A DNA stretch of 64,000 nucleotides from Cyanobacteria bacterium UBA6446 (GTDB lineage: Bacteria; Cyanobacteriota; Vampirovibrionia; Gastranaerophilales; Gastranaerophilaceae). The position numbers were made by a program, and so were the translations under genes. Below the pieces are notes generated by a model. That model had not been told where the DNA came from. It searched no databases and saw nothing but the letters and a program-made list of their open reading frames with translations. Shown here piece by piece: positions 42,295 to 52,134 of the stretch; the first letter of the stretch is position 1; each line of letters starts with the position of its first letter. The DNA is taken from NCBI GenBank assembly GCA_002438405.1, contig DJOE01000023.1, forward strand, positions 502,402 through 566,401, read 5' to 3'.

Positions 42295-45200
42295 TTAATT
42301 ATCTGAGAAGAAATCTTCAGGATTAACGACTTCACCGTCAACATCAGAAATATTCTCTCTTGGCTCTCTCGTTTCTTCATCTTTTTCAACCGGACTATGT
42401 AACGGATTATTCACCGGTTGAATCTCACTATTTGAATTTTCGGACATAAGTTCTCTGATGTCAACATTTAAGTTAAAATTAAGTTCATATTTTTGTACAA
42501 TATCAGTTACTTGATTCAAGCAAATCTCGGCTTTATCTTTAGCTTGGGTACACATCAAAACTTTGTACATATTAAATTTATTTAACATTGTTAAATATTC
42601 ACTAATACCACCAATTTTTTCCATTTGAATATTTGAATTGTTCAAAATGCCATAAGCAATATCATATTTACCTTGTTTAATATTCAAAATACTCAAAATG
42701 TACCAAGCTAAATGTACAATAGAAACCATACCTTTTTCTTCTGCAGTTTTAATAATTTTGTAACACATAGTATTAGCTTTTCTGAATGAATTCAATTGAA
42801 TATAAGAATATGCAATCAATAAATCTGCAAACAATTCAAACTTAAACAAGTACATTGCTTTAGCTAAAAGTTTTGCTTTATAAACTTCTTGAGCAAACGC
42901 AACCGCATCATTTTTATGTGAAACAAATGCATTTATCAAATGGTATATGATATTTGGAAAAACATTATCACCTTTTAAATTAGGTGTAAGTAAAACTTTT
43001 TGTCCCTTTATAAGGTTTTGTAATTGTGAAAATATCGCAAATTCTTTTGGAATAAAATTAAACAATTTATTCGCAATATCCAAAAATTCATTTACATCTT
43101 CTTTTAATGAAATCACATCAACAAGAGCAATATCTGCAATACATTCAATAAGCATCATTTTAAATTCTTCTTTTGAAATTCCAACATAACGAATATTATC
43201 AATTTTTGAAGAATCCAAAACATTCAAAACATTATATCCAATATCTAAACAATCATCATACGCTCCAGTATTAAATAGAATTTTGACATGAATCATTGAC
43301 ATAACTAAATAGTTCAAATCAAAATTTTCAGCCACTGGATCAATAGAAACCCCGTCCATTGCAGATAGGACTTTGTGTGTCAACCCTAGTGCGTACATAT
43401 AATCACCATGCAACAAAGAACCTTGTACCATTTTTGTACACAATGACACAAAACCTGCAACATTCCCTGTTTTTTGAAGACTTATTAATGTTTTTTCAGC
43501 AATATCACGAGTTTTTTCAGGGTCATACTCAAACATATTATTTGAAATATTGTCATAAATTGAAGCTTTATATTGCTCTAAATCAGCAGCAGACCAAGTG
43601 TCAGAATATTTGTCGAGGGAATTAATTATCTCTTCAGAGCAATTCAAGTATGCAGAAAAATCGCCCATTGAAAGATTTATATTTGCCAATTTTTCCCATT
43701 CAAAAATAACTTTTTCCTTGTCTTCAAAATACCCATACAAAAAAGCTTTAACAGGACTTGGCATACCTTCAACAAACACTAAGTTAAACAAATCTTTAGC
43801 TAATATTTGAATTTTTTCTTCTGATAAAACTTCCAAAATATTTTTTCTCAACAAATTGTAATTTGAGAAATACATACAATCATTATAAAAATACAAATAT
43901 CCCATGCCAGCAAGTTTGTCAGCAATTGGGCGCCAATTTGCAAAACCAAGAGCCTCTAGAGTTTTAATATCAATTCTTGTACCTAATAGAACAGCCATTG
44001 CAAGGAATTTTATTGCTCGTTCATCATCTTTCAACAAATTCAATCTACGTTTAATCAACTGAGATAAACTTGATGGAATAATGATTGTTTTTGGGTTAAC
44101 CATTACAATCGAATATTCAGTATATGAATAAACTCCAGACTCAATAAGGTATTGAATAGCAAAATCAAGAAACAACGTACTTCCACAAGCATATTTTGCA
44201 ATTCTTTGGAAGTAGAAATCGTCCATAATATTTTTATAAAATGTCATATCAGCTGCAATAATATCTTCAAATGGAGTAGGTTTAAGAGTTATTTCTGTAT
44301 AATAAGGTCTTGATAGCAAGAAGTGACAATTTTTGTGTAATGAATATTCTTTGCCATAAGAAATCAAATAGCTAATATTCAACTCATCAAAATTATCAAA
44401 TAATTGTTCCAAAATATACATTGAACTTGAATCAATTTTTTCAAAGTTTTCAATATAAATTAAACTTTCAGGAATAGATTGCAACAGTTCAAGAAAGACT
44501 TGGAAGTACTTATCTCTTGTATCTTCAAGATTTTCCATTGGTCTTTGAGTAAGGCTAACCAAATCTTTTACCATATCAGAAGAATTTATGCCATCAAAAG
44601 CTGAAAAATTATTTGAACTAAACAATTGCTGAGAAACTGTATAATGAAAAACAGATGATATCAATTCTCTAAAAAATGCATAAGGAGAATATTTCATATC
44701 ATCACTACAAGTAATCGGAATAATATTTTGGTAAATTCCAGCTTCATCAACAACAGATAACAATTTCAATGTATATGGTTGATAAATTTCAGAAGCTTTT
44801 ATTGCTATAATTCCTTTAGGTACATCTTGCAAAACAGTTGCAATATTATCAAGAACAGCCGCACTTTCTGTTTTATAGAATACACAATTAATTTCTTCAA
44901 AATTAATCATTTCACCATCATACAATTCATCGTCAGAAATCAAATTTTCATCATCTAACGTTTTCTTTGTAATTTCTTCCTGCTCTGTCATCATTGATTG
45001 TACAAAATTCGGAACTTCAATTTCTTCTGCATCTCTATCTTTTGCAGCTTCACATTGAAGAATTTCGCCCATTTTAACAAGTTGTCTTACATCAATCTCG
45101 TAAAATCTTTTCATCTTACCATCAACTAATGCAGAATTAAGAGCCTCTAATTTGTAATTATCCTTGTATAAATCATACAAATCTTCATCTGTTATTACTT

Positions 45201-45873
45201 GAAACAAATCAAGAGCTTTCATCTCTTTTAGAGCTGAACCTTGCGAAACCATATTTGCTTGAAATCCGGAATCAATATCATAAGGATTTTCATCAGCATC
45301 ACGTTTCATTATAGTAAAATTACATTTTAAACCTATATTTTTTTTCTTTAATAATCTTACATTTATTTTTGTAATAAGATTTACAAGTTCAACAACAGCT
45401 TTCATAGCTGATGCAGAAGAAGAGGATAACGTATAATCTTTATTAAATCTTATTATATAAATATCATTATTTATAATTTGTCGTCTAACTTTGAATTCTT
45501 TCAAAGTATTTAAAATCATATTGTCAAAATTCGAACGGAATTTTGTAAATAATTTATTTGAACCTAAAGCAGTTTTTACTATATCACTATTAGGAAAATC
45601 TATTCTAACTAAAGCAAAAGTATCTAAATTAGACTCGGATTGAACAGCACTTATCTCTGTAGGGAAGCCACATTTAACACATTTTTTATTTTTAGTTTGA
45701 TTAATTTTTCCACATCTGGAACATTTTGTAACAAGAATTTCTCCACATTTACGGCAAACATTTTTGGTGTTAACCGTTCTACAAACAGGGCAAACGATTT
45801 TTAGCACCTTTTTACAATTATGGCACACCATCGCATTTTTATCAATTTCTGCTCCGCATTTTGGACATTCCAT
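42295..45873 (-). CDS. Large zinc-ribbon, STAND/TPR-like protein
   Basis: This 1,192-aa protein has four zinc ribbons in the first 70 residues (CPKCGAEI, CHNCKKV, CPVCRTV, CSRCGKI). A cyclase-like domain follows (about 80-280, FALVRIDFPNSDI), then an NTPase-like region (about 330-560) with a Walker B-type LIYIENFEKID, then helical repeats to the end. No canonical Walker A GxxxxGK[ST] is seen, so ATP binding may be lost. The plan resembles bacterial signalling proteins with cyclase plus STAND modules. The C-terminus is acidic. Confidence 0.65.
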   Translation of the reverse strand: MECPKCGAEIDKNAMVCHNCKKVLKIVCPVCRTVNTKNVCRKCGEILVTKCSRCGKINQTKNKKCVKCGFPTEISAVQSESNLDTFALVRIDFPNSDIVKTALGSNKLFTKFRSNFDNMILNTLKEFKVRRQIINNDIYIIRFNKDYTLSSSSASAMKAVVELVNLITKINVRLLKKKNIGLKCNFTIMKRDADENPYDIDSGFQANMVSQGSALKEMKALDLFQVITDEDLYDLYKDNYKLEALNSALVDGKMKRFYEIDVRQLVKMGEILQCEAAKDRDAEEIEVPNFVQSMMTEQEEITKKTLDDENLISDDELYDGEMINFEEINCVFYKTESAAVLDNIATVLQDVPKGIIAIKASEIYQPYTLKLLSVVDEAGIYQNIIPITCSDDMKYSPYAFFRELISSVFHYTVSQQLFSSNNFSAFDGINSSDMVKDLVSLTQRPMENLEDTRDKYFQVFLELLQSIPESLIYIENFEKIDSSSMYILEQLFDNFDELNISYLISYGKEYSLHKNCHFLLSRPYYTEITLKPTPFEDIIAADMTFYKNIMDDFYFQRIAKYACGSTLFLDFAIQYLIESGVYSYTEYSIVMVNPKTIIIPSSLSQLIKRRLNLLKDDERAIKFLAMAVLLGTRIDIKTLEALGFANWRPIADKLAGMGYLYFYNDCMYFSNYNLLRKNILEVLSEEKIQILAKDLFNLVFVEGMPSPVKAFLYGYFEDKEKVIFEWEKLANINLSMGDFSAYLNCSEEIINSLDKYSDTWSAADLEQYKASIYDNISNNMFEYDPEKTRDIAEKTLISLQKTGNVAGFVSLCTKMVQGSLLHGDYMYALGLTHKVLSAMDGVSIDPVAENFDLNYLVMSMIHVKILFNTGAYDDCLDIGYNVLNVLDSSKIDNIRYVGISKEEFKMMLIECIADIALVDVISLKEDVNEFLDIANKLFNFIPKEFAIFSQLQNLIKGQKVLLTPNLKGDNVFPNIIYHLINAFVSHKNDAVAFAQEVYKAKLLAKAMYLFKFELFADLLIAYSYIQLNSFRKANTMCYKIIKTAEEKGMVSIVHLAWYILSILNIKQGKYDIAYGILNNSNIQMEKIGGISEYLTMLNKFNMYKVLMCTQAKDKAEICLNQVTDIVQKYELNFNLNVDIRELMSENSNSEIQPVNNPLHSPVEKDEETREPRENISDVDGEVVNPEDFFSDN

Positions 45874-45985
45874 ACTAAGGATTATAGCATAGCAAGGTTA
45901 TTTTAAACTAATTCAAACAGATGATATTCCCATTTTTCAAAAGGTGGAATTTGTGATATTATTTATACAAGAGGAATTTTTTGAA

Positions 45986-47059
45986 ATGAGTATTATCGCA
46001 GACGATAACGATTTTGAATATAAAAAAGAACAAAAAAAGAATCCGGTAGTGAAACCGGAAGCAATCGATTGCGATAAAAATTTTGAAAATTGTATAAGAC
46101 CAAAATCTTTTGACACATATATTGGGCAATCAGCATTAAAAGATACCCTAAAAATTACAATTCAAGCAGCAAAGAAAAGAGAACAACCGCTTGACCATTT
46201 GCTATTTTACGGACCTCCTGGACTTGGTAAAACAACACTTGCAGGAGTAATTGCCCAAGAAATGGGTGTTGATATAAAAATTACGTCAGCTCCGGCTCTT
46301 GAAAGACCTCGTGATATCATTGGAATTTTAATGTCACTTCAAGGTGGAGAAATCTTATTTATTGATGAAATCCATAGACTCAACAAAGTTGCAGAAGAAA
46401 TTTTGTATCCTGCAATGGAGGACTTTTATCTTGATATGACAACAGGAAAAAGCCAGACTGTAAAAACTTTACGAGTTCCATTGCCGAAATTTACACTAAT
46501 TGGTGCAACAACAAAAGCCGGGGAACTTTCTGGACCTTTGAGAGATAGATTTGGAATTATTCATCGTTTAGAATTTTATACAAATGAAGAACTTGCACAA
46601 GTAATCAAAAGAACTGCAGGGATTTTAAATATAGAAATTGACGACAATGGTGCAACTGCAATTGCAAGACGTTCTCGCGGAACACCTCGTATTGCAAATA
46701 GACTTATTAAAAGGGTAAGTGACTATGCACTAGTTAAACATGACGGAAAAATTACAGAAGATATCGCAAATAAATCCCTAGATATTTTAAAAATTGATGA
46801 ATACGGACTAGATACAACCGATAGAAATCTTTTAAAACTTATCATAGAAAAATATGATGGAGGACCTGTCGGAATTGAAACAATTGCAGCTGCAATTGGA
46901 GAAGATGTTCGAACAATTGAAGATGTTTGCGAACCATTTTTACTACAAGCAGGATTACTCCAAAGGACACCTAGAGGGAGAAAAGTTTCTCCGGCAACAT
47001 ATAGACATTTAGGCTATATGACAAAACGAAATAACTCCATTCAACAAAATTTATTTTAA
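45986..47059 (+). CDS. ruvB: Holliday junction helicase RuvB
   Basis: This 357-aa AAA+ motor branch-migrates Holliday junctions with RuvA. Walker A is GPPGLGKTTLAG, Walker B is ILFIDEIHRL, sensor 1 is GATTKAG, and the C-terminal winged helix ends RTPRGRKVSPATYRHLGY. The ATG at 45986 with GAGGAA upstream is preferred to the longer in-frame start. ruvA and ruvC are not nearby. Confidence 0.95.
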   Translation: MSIIADDNDFEYKKEQKKNPVVKPEAIDCDKNFENCIRPKSFDTYIGQSALKDTLKITIQAAKKREQPLDHLLFYGPPGLGKTTLAGVIAQEMGVDIKITSAPALERPRDIIGILMSLQGGEILFIDEIHRLNKVAEEILYPAMEDFYLDMTTGKSQTVKTLRVPLPKFTLIGATTKAGELSGPLRDRFGIIHRLEFYTNEELAQVIKRTAGILNIEIDDNGATAIARRSRGTPRIANRLIKRVSDYALVKHDGKITEDIANKSLDILKIDEYGLDTTDRNLLKLIIEKYDGGPVGIETIAAAIGEDVRTIEDVCEPFLLQAGLLQRTPRGRKVSPATYRHLGYMTKRNNSIQQNLF

Positions 47060-47165
47060 TAAATATTAAAATAAATTAACATTTTCTCTAAATTAATCAA
47101 TTTTTTCTTCCCCAAAATCTTTAATAAAGTACGGGGAAAATTTAGAATATTAATTGGAGGATTTT

Positions 47166-48086
47166 ATGGTTTCACCTATTTCAAAAGATAGCAAAACTAC
47201 TAGTTATGTTACTGCACAATACAAAGCTGCAAAACCAAACGAAAAAGGGAAAACAAAATACGTTGTAGCAAAAGGCGATAATCTTTGGAATATTGCAAAA
47301 ACTCATATTCAAAAAAATAATGCGAAAAAATCTGAAATTTCAAGCTTTATGTATGACATTGCAAAATTAAACAACAAATCAACACCAAAGGCAATGAATA
47401 ATTTAAAAATCAATGAAGTTTTATATATTCCTACAGAAAATTCTAAGGTTTCAAAAACTAACAATAAAAGTAAAGCAACAAAAACTTTAAAAAAAGTAAC
47501 AACTCAACAAAAGGTTCTTGTACCTAAACAGACTGTAAAAACTGTAAAAAATAAGCAAACAAAATCTATCCCATATTATCAACAAACATCTAAAGCAATA
47601 AATAAAATTTTGACTCACCCAAATGCTAATGTTAACTTTACAGAAAAAATGATTTACAAACAAAACCAAGTCAAGAAAATTCCGCAAAAACTATACCTTG
47701 CGCATGGTAAAGCAGGAATAGACTACTGGACAAAAACAACAGCAGGGAAAAATGCAGAAAACAAATTTTTCTATGAAAAAAATTACTCTTATGATGGCAA
47801 ACCATCAGCATTAATCATTACCAAAAGAGAAGGAAACCAACGTTTAGGAGCAGTTCAAGCTGAAATCTACGTCAATGTAAATAACAAAGGTAAAATTACA
47901 TCATTTTCTTACAATACCCCAGGGGCTAATATAAACGACATTGCATTCGATTATAAAGTTAGTACAAATGGGAAAATGGAAAAACCAACAGATTACGGCT
48001 ATTATAATACAATTACAACTTTGCCAAAAACTACTGTTGCAAAACTAACAAACAATCTTCAACACATCGTTGATAAAAAGTTATAA
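47166..48086 (+). CDS. LysM-domain protein
   Basis: This 306-aa protein has one LysM domain (about 28-85, KYVVAKGDNLWNIAKTHI to LKINEVLYIP), which binds peptidoglycan or related glycans. A Lys/Thr/Gln-rich linker follows, then a C-terminal beta-rich domain (about 160-306). There is no signal peptide, which is odd for a wall-binding protein. The true ATG at 47166 follows GGAGG; an earlier frame start is TTG inside that region. Confidence 0.75.
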   Translation: MVSPISKDSKTTSYVTAQYKAAKPNEKGKTKYVVAKGDNLWNIAKTHIQKNNAKKSEISSFMYDIAKLNNKSTPKAMNNLKINEVLYIPTENSKVSKTNNKSKATKTLKKVTTQQKVLVPKQTVKTVKNKQTKSIPYYQQTSKAINKILTHPNANVNFTEKMIYKQNQVKKIPQKLYLAHGKAGIDYWTKTTAGKNAENKFFYEKNYSYDGKPSALIITKREGNQRLGAVQAEIYVNVNNKGKITSFSYNTPGANINDIAFDYKVSTNGKMEKPTDYGYYNTITTLPKTTVAKLTNNLQHIVDKKL

Positions 48087-48168
48087 ATCATATAAATAAA
48101 GAGGAACAAGGTAATTTAATCAATAATAAACAAGAAAGAAATTATTGCCCTGTTCCTTATTATTAAAA

Positions 48169-48205
48169 TTGTATTCAACATATTCTTGATGTAAAATCAG
48201 AACTA
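48169..48205 (+). promoter_or_regulatory. Promoter for leaderless recG mRNA
   Basis: TTGTAT (48169-48174), 17 bases, TAAAAT (48192-48197), then seven bases to the ATG at 48205. The start point coincides with the start codon and no ribosome binding site is present. Confidence 0.55.
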
Positions 48206-50598
48206 TGGTTGAAAATCTTGAAAAAATTAAAGCCGCTATTGATATTGAGGTAAAGTATCGTTACATCGATATTCACGGTAAAACACAAAAATTTTCAAGT
48301 TTCATAAAAAAAGAAGCTCAAAAAAATTACAAACTATCAAAAAAAAATCCTCGTTGGGAAGTAGTAATTGAATCTTTTGAGCATTATCCTTATGCTTCAA
48401 TCACAGAACGAAGAAAATCAATTGAACATTTAATCCGAGTGATAAAAGCAGATATTCAAACACAAGCTCAAGAACAACAAGAAGAAAAAGAACGACAAAT
48501 TCAAAGAACTAAACACCCATCAGAAGTCGATGTTATGTACATCAAAGGTGTTGGGCCAAAAGTTGCATATAAATTAAACAAATTAGGGATTTTTACAGCA
48601 CAAGATTTAATGATGTATTTTCCGAAAAAACACATCGATTATTCCTCTAGAACCCTAATTAGAGATTTGAAAGAGGGTCAAACAACAACTGTTTTTGGCT
48701 ATATCAAATCAGTTTCATCATTTAATACAAGGAATAATTTATCTGTCACAAGAGTTGTTATTGGAGATGAAAGCGGAAGATTTGAATTAAATTTTTTCAA
48801 TGCAAAGGGAAATCGCTATTTGCTCCAAAGAATGAAAACTCAATTTCCGCAAAATGCAGGCATAATGGTGTCCGGAGTTGTAAAAATGAACAACTATTCC
48901 GGTCAACTCACAATGGATAAACCAACATACTCAATTATGACTGGCGAATTCAAAGAAGATACCAATTCAAATCTAAATATTGCAAGAATTGTTCCGATTT
49001 ATACCGTTTGCGAAGATTTGAGCATAAAAACATTACGTAAAGCAATCTTTAATGCCATTGAACTTTACAAGAATGATATTAAAAATATCGTGCCAGACTT
49101 TATTAGAGAAAGACTCGGCATTATGGATAAAAAAGATGCTGTTAAACAAATTCACTTTCCGGAAACGATGAATGACCTAGAACATGCCAGATTTTCGCTA
49201 ATCTTTGAAGAACTGTTTTTAATCCAATTAAAACTTATCAGACTTAGAGAAAATACCGCTAAAACGACTTCTGCATACAACTTACAAGTTCATAAAGACG
49301 GATTGGTTCAGAAATTCATTGCAGGATTACCTTTTGAATTAACCTCTGGTCAAAAGCAAGCAGTTAATGAAATTTTGCAAGATATGAATTCTGATACTCC
49401 AATGCAAAGGCTTTTACAAGGTGATGTAGGTAGTGGAAAAACCGTAGTTGCGACAATTATGTTACTAGCAGCAGTTGAAAACGGATATCAAGGAGCTTTG
49501 ATGGCTCCTACTGAAATTTTGGCACAACAACACTACAACAATCTTGTTCAATGGCTAACACCACTAGGTTTGAGCGTAGGGCTGTTTTTAGGGAGCCACG
49601 GAAAAAGAGTTAGACAAAAATTCGAAACAGATTTGAAAAACGGTCAAATGAATATTGCAGTTGGAACTCATGCTCTTATTCAAGAGAATGTAGAATTCAA
49701 CAACCTTGGTGCAATTGTTGTCGATGAGCAACACAGATTCGGAGTTAAACAAAGAAATATCTTAAAAAAGAAATCACAAAATCCGCAAATGCTTACAATG
49801 ACAGCAACTCCAATTCCAAGAACATTAGCTCTTACTGTTCACGGGGATTTGGATTTGACAGTAATAAACGAACTGCCAAAAGGAAGAAAACCAATTAAAA
49901 CACTACTTACAGGTTCACACAAACAAGTTTGGGATTTGATTAAACGAGAAGTTGAATCAGGCAGACAAGCTTATGTCGTTTACCCATTGATTGATGAAAG
50001 TGAAACTCTTTCAGCTAAAGCAGCCACTATCGAAGCGGAAAAACTTCAACAAGAAGTGTTTCCTCAATTCAAAATCGGATTACTTCACGGCAAACTTAAA
50101 AATGACGAAAAAGAAGAGGTAATGAAAGATTATAAAGAAGGCAAATATGACATTTTAGTATCAACAACAGTTGTTGAAGTTGGTGTTGATGTTCCGAATG
50201 CAACCGTTATGGTTATTGAAAATGCCGAACGATTTGGACTTTCACAACTTCATCAATTGCGTGGACGTGTCGGTCGGAGTTCTTTGCAATCATACTGCGT
50301 GTTAATTACATCTTCTCGCTCACAAGAGACACGAGAACGACTAGGAATTATGACTGAAACAAATGACGGTTTTGTCATAGCTGAAAAAGACTTGCAGCTC
50401 AGAGGCCCTGGGGAATTCTTAGGGACAAGACAATCTGGTTTACCGGATTTGATAATTTCTGATATAGTAAGAGATGCAAAAATTCTTGAAATTGCTCGAA
50501 ATGAAGCAATAGATTTTGTAAAAAACTATAATATTGATGATTTCCCAATGCTCAAAAATGTAACTTCTCTTGAAATGTTCACAGGACTTGATATTTAA
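48205..50598 (+). CDS. recG: ATP-dependent DNA helicase RecG
   Basis: This 797-aa helicase regresses stalled forks. It has an extra N-terminal region (1-105), a wedge/OB domain (about 110-270), Walker A GDVGSGKTVVA, the DEQH box VVDEQHRFGV, MTATPIPRTLAL and the late motif QLRGRVGRSSLQSYC. The N-terminal extension is typical of cyanobacterial-type RecG. It is translated from a likely leaderless RNA. Confidence 0.95.
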   Translation: MVENLEKIKAAIDIEVKYRYIDIHGKTQKFSSFIKKEAQKNYKLSKKNPRWEVVIESFEHYPYASITERRKSIEHLIRVIKADIQTQAQEQQEEKERQIQRTKHPSEVDVMYIKGVGPKVAYKLNKLGIFTAQDLMMYFPKKHIDYSSRTLIRDLKEGQTTTVFGYIKSVSSFNTRNNLSVTRVVIGDESGRFELNFFNAKGNRYLLQRMKTQFPQNAGIMVSGVVKMNNYSGQLTMDKPTYSIMTGEFKEDTNSNLNIARIVPIYTVCEDLSIKTLRKAIFNAIELYKNDIKNIVPDFIRERLGIMDKKDAVKQIHFPETMNDLEHARFSLIFEELFLIQLKLIRLRENTAKTTSAYNLQVHKDGLVQKFIAGLPFELTSGQKQAVNEILQDMNSDTPMQRLLQGDVGSGKTVVATIMLLAAVENGYQGALMAPTEILAQQHYNNLVQWLTPLGLSVGLFLGSHGKRVRQKFETDLKNGQMNIAVGTHALIQENVEFNNLGAIVVDEQHRFGVKQRNILKKKSQNPQMLTMTATPIPRTLALTVHGDLDLTVINELPKGRKPIKTLLTGSHKQVWDLIKREVESGRQAYVVYPLIDESETLSAKAATIEAEKLQQEVFPQFKIGLLHGKLKNDEKEEVMKDYKEGKYDILVSTTVVEVGVDVPNATVMVIENAERFGLSQLHQLRGRVGRSSLQSYCVLITSSRSQETRERLGIMTETNDGFVIAEKDLQLRGPGEFLGTRQSGLPDLIISDIVRDAKILEIARNEAIDFVKNYNIDDFPMLKNVTSLEMFTGLDI

Positions 50599-50807
50599 AA
50601 CTTTGTCAGTTCTGAAACAGTTGTATCCATTTTGTCGGCGATATCAATTAAGGTGTCAAGAGATGGTTTTGAAAATGCAACTTCAATTTTACCCATAAAA
50701 TTCAAAGAAATACCTAATTTATCTGCAAGTTCTTGTTGGGTCAAACCAAGTAATTTTCGACGAATTTTGATATTTTTACCAAGATTTTTATAGAAAGCCT
50801 CATTCAT
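50595..50807 (-). CDS. XRE regulator divergent from intact pseudopilin
   Basis: This 70-aa protein starts MNEAFYKNLGKNIKIRRKLLG and has the helix-turn-helix LTQQELADKLGISLNFMGKI. The ATG at 50807 is used; the longer frame would read through the operator array. Four TACGTA sites lie directly upstream, between it and the pseudopilin gene, so auto- and cross-regulation is likely. Its stop overlaps the end of recG by four bases. Confidence 0.82.
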   Translation of the reverse strand: MNEAFYKNLGKNIKIRRKLLGLTQQELADKLGISLNFMGKIEVAFSKPSLDTLIDIADKMDTTVSELTKF

Positions 50808-50808
50808 A

Positions 50809-50861
50809 TACGTACAGTTTATACGTAAATTTTTGTAAATTATACGTACTGTTAGTACGTA
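50809..50861. promoter_or_regulatory. Four-site TACGTA operator array
   Basis: TACGTA occurs at 50809, 50822, 50843 and 50856: two pairs, each 13 bases apart, 21 bases between the pairs. The last pair forms a palindrome, TACGTAC-TGTTA-GTACGTA. It sits between the XRE and pseudopilin genes. Confidence 0.65.
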
Positions 50862-50900
50862 AACATGATATATTGTATAGGTTGGAACAGGAGAAAAACA

Positions 50901-51692
50901 ATGATTCAAAATAGCAATGTAAATACGAAGAATAATTATTCCCTCGCCCATTTATGGGAGAGGGCTGGGGTAAAGTGCGCTACGCACGTAGACATACCAC
51001 CAACAAAGGTGAAACTTGCATTTACTTTGGCGGAAGTATTAATCACCCTCGGTATAATTGGAATTGTTGCAGCCCTGACAATTCCAACACTTATGACAAA
51101 CTACAAAGCCAAAAAACTTAGAACCCAGTTTTTAAAATCTTATTCTACTATCCAACAAGCGATTAAGTTGATGCAGAATGATGATGTTTCTCTTGATCCC
51201 ACAATGTATCATGGTCGAAAGTTTCCTTTTTATAAAGTTTTTATAAATTATTTACAAGCGCCTTTGGACTGTGGCGATTCCAGTGTAGTTGGAGGAAGAT
51301 TAGCTCCATGCTATGGTCGTACAAAAGGAAAACCTTATATCTCTTTTGATGGAAAGAATGAAATTTCAGGAGATTATTTAGATGATGGGCAAATTGTATT
51401 GCAAGACGGTTCATTAATATTATTTGAAAACTATTATAGTTCTGGTATTATATGGATTTCAGTAGATTTGAATGGTTATAACAATCCGCCAAACCGTTGG
51501 GGATATGATTTATTTACTTTTCAGCTAATAGATGAAGAAATAAAAACAATGGGTGACACAGGAACCCAATATACTGATTTTGATAAATATTGCAATCCAA
51601 AAGTCTCAAATAATTTAAACGGAATTGCCTGCGCTCAAAAAGCTAAAGAAGATACCGACTATTTTAAAAAATTAGTAAAAGATTTCAAATAG
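50901..51692 (+). CDS. Type IV pseudopilin-like protein with extended leader
   Basis: This 263-aa protein has an AGGAGA site before the ATG at 50901. The prepilin motif KLA-FTLAEVLITLGIIGIVAAL (cleavage before Phe) comes only after about 37 residues instead of the usual 6-15. The mature part has the helix TNYKAKKLRTQFLKSYS, a C-terminal domain with VDLNGYNNPPNRWGYD and paired cysteines. The long leader is encoded by a palindromic repeat at 50940-50985. It probably joins a pilus or competence pseudopilus. It is the only intact one of three in the window. Confidence 0.8.
   Translation: MIQNSNVNTKNNYSLAHLWERAGVKCATHVDIPPTKVKLAFTLAEVLITLGIIGIVAALTIPTLMTNYKAKKLRTQFLKSYSTIQQAIKLMQNDDVSLDPTMYHGRKFPFYKVFINYLQAPLDCGDSSVVGGRLAPCYGRTKGKPYISFDGKNEISGDYLDDGQIVLQDGSLILFENYYSSGIIWISVDLNGYNNPPNRWGYDLFTFQLIDEEIKTMGDTGTQYTDFDKYCNPKVSNNLNGIACAQKAKEDTDYFKKLVKDFK
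50940..50985. repeat. REP-like palindromic repeat inside pilin leader
   Basis: CCCTCGCCC, a short loop and GGGAGAGGG, followed by CTGGGGTAAAG, match the pattern of dispersed CCCTC...GAGGG palindromes seen in many bacterial genomes. It is GC-rich against AT-rich surroundings and encodes LAHLWERAGVK in the pilin leader. It is likely an insertion of a repeat into the coding leader. Confidence 0.55.
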
Positions 51693-51699
51693 AATAAAT

Positions 51700-52038
51700 T
51701 TACACCTTGCTATGTTCTTTGAGCCACTGAACATGAGATAACAAATCTTTTATTTTAAAATCTTGTCTATCTTTTTTATTAAAAATTTTCTCAGCCATCA
51801 AAATATCACGCTCGGTCAAAGAAAGAAAAACAGAAAAAATATTGTTTTTCTTATTTCTTTTAACAAGTCTTGAACCTCCAACATTCGGATCAATGTGTTT
51901 TAAAACTAGCAAATCTTTACCAGTTTCAACATCTTTATCAACAGAAAGCATAAATTCATCACTTCCGAATTGCAAAATATCATCAATTTTTTTAATAAGC
52001 CCAACTTTTAACTCTCTACGAGTAGCTTTGCTATTCAA
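51700..52038 (-). CDS. 112-aa protein of unknown function (TTG start or 5' truncated)
   Basis: The frame is open from just after the stop of the pilin remnant at 52135 and has no ATG; TTG at 52038 is the first usable start. The peptide has a positively charged helix and SLTERDILMAEKIFNKKDRQD. No domain is recognised. It may be a truncated gene. It is in the same frame as the upstream pilin remnant, separated by its TAG. Confidence 0.4.
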   Translation of the reverse strand: MNSKATRRELKVGLIKKIDDILQFGSDEFMLSVDKDVETGKDLLVLKHIDPNVGGSRLVKRNKKNNIFSVFLSLTERDILMAEKIFNKKDRQDFKIKDLLSHVQWLKEHSKV

Positions 52039-52134
52039 ACAATCAGTAAGTTTTTCTTGTAAAACAGGCGATAACTTTGTCCCAAAATTTATATTCGAAT
52101 TATTATTTATTAAATCAGAAAAAAATAATTTTTG

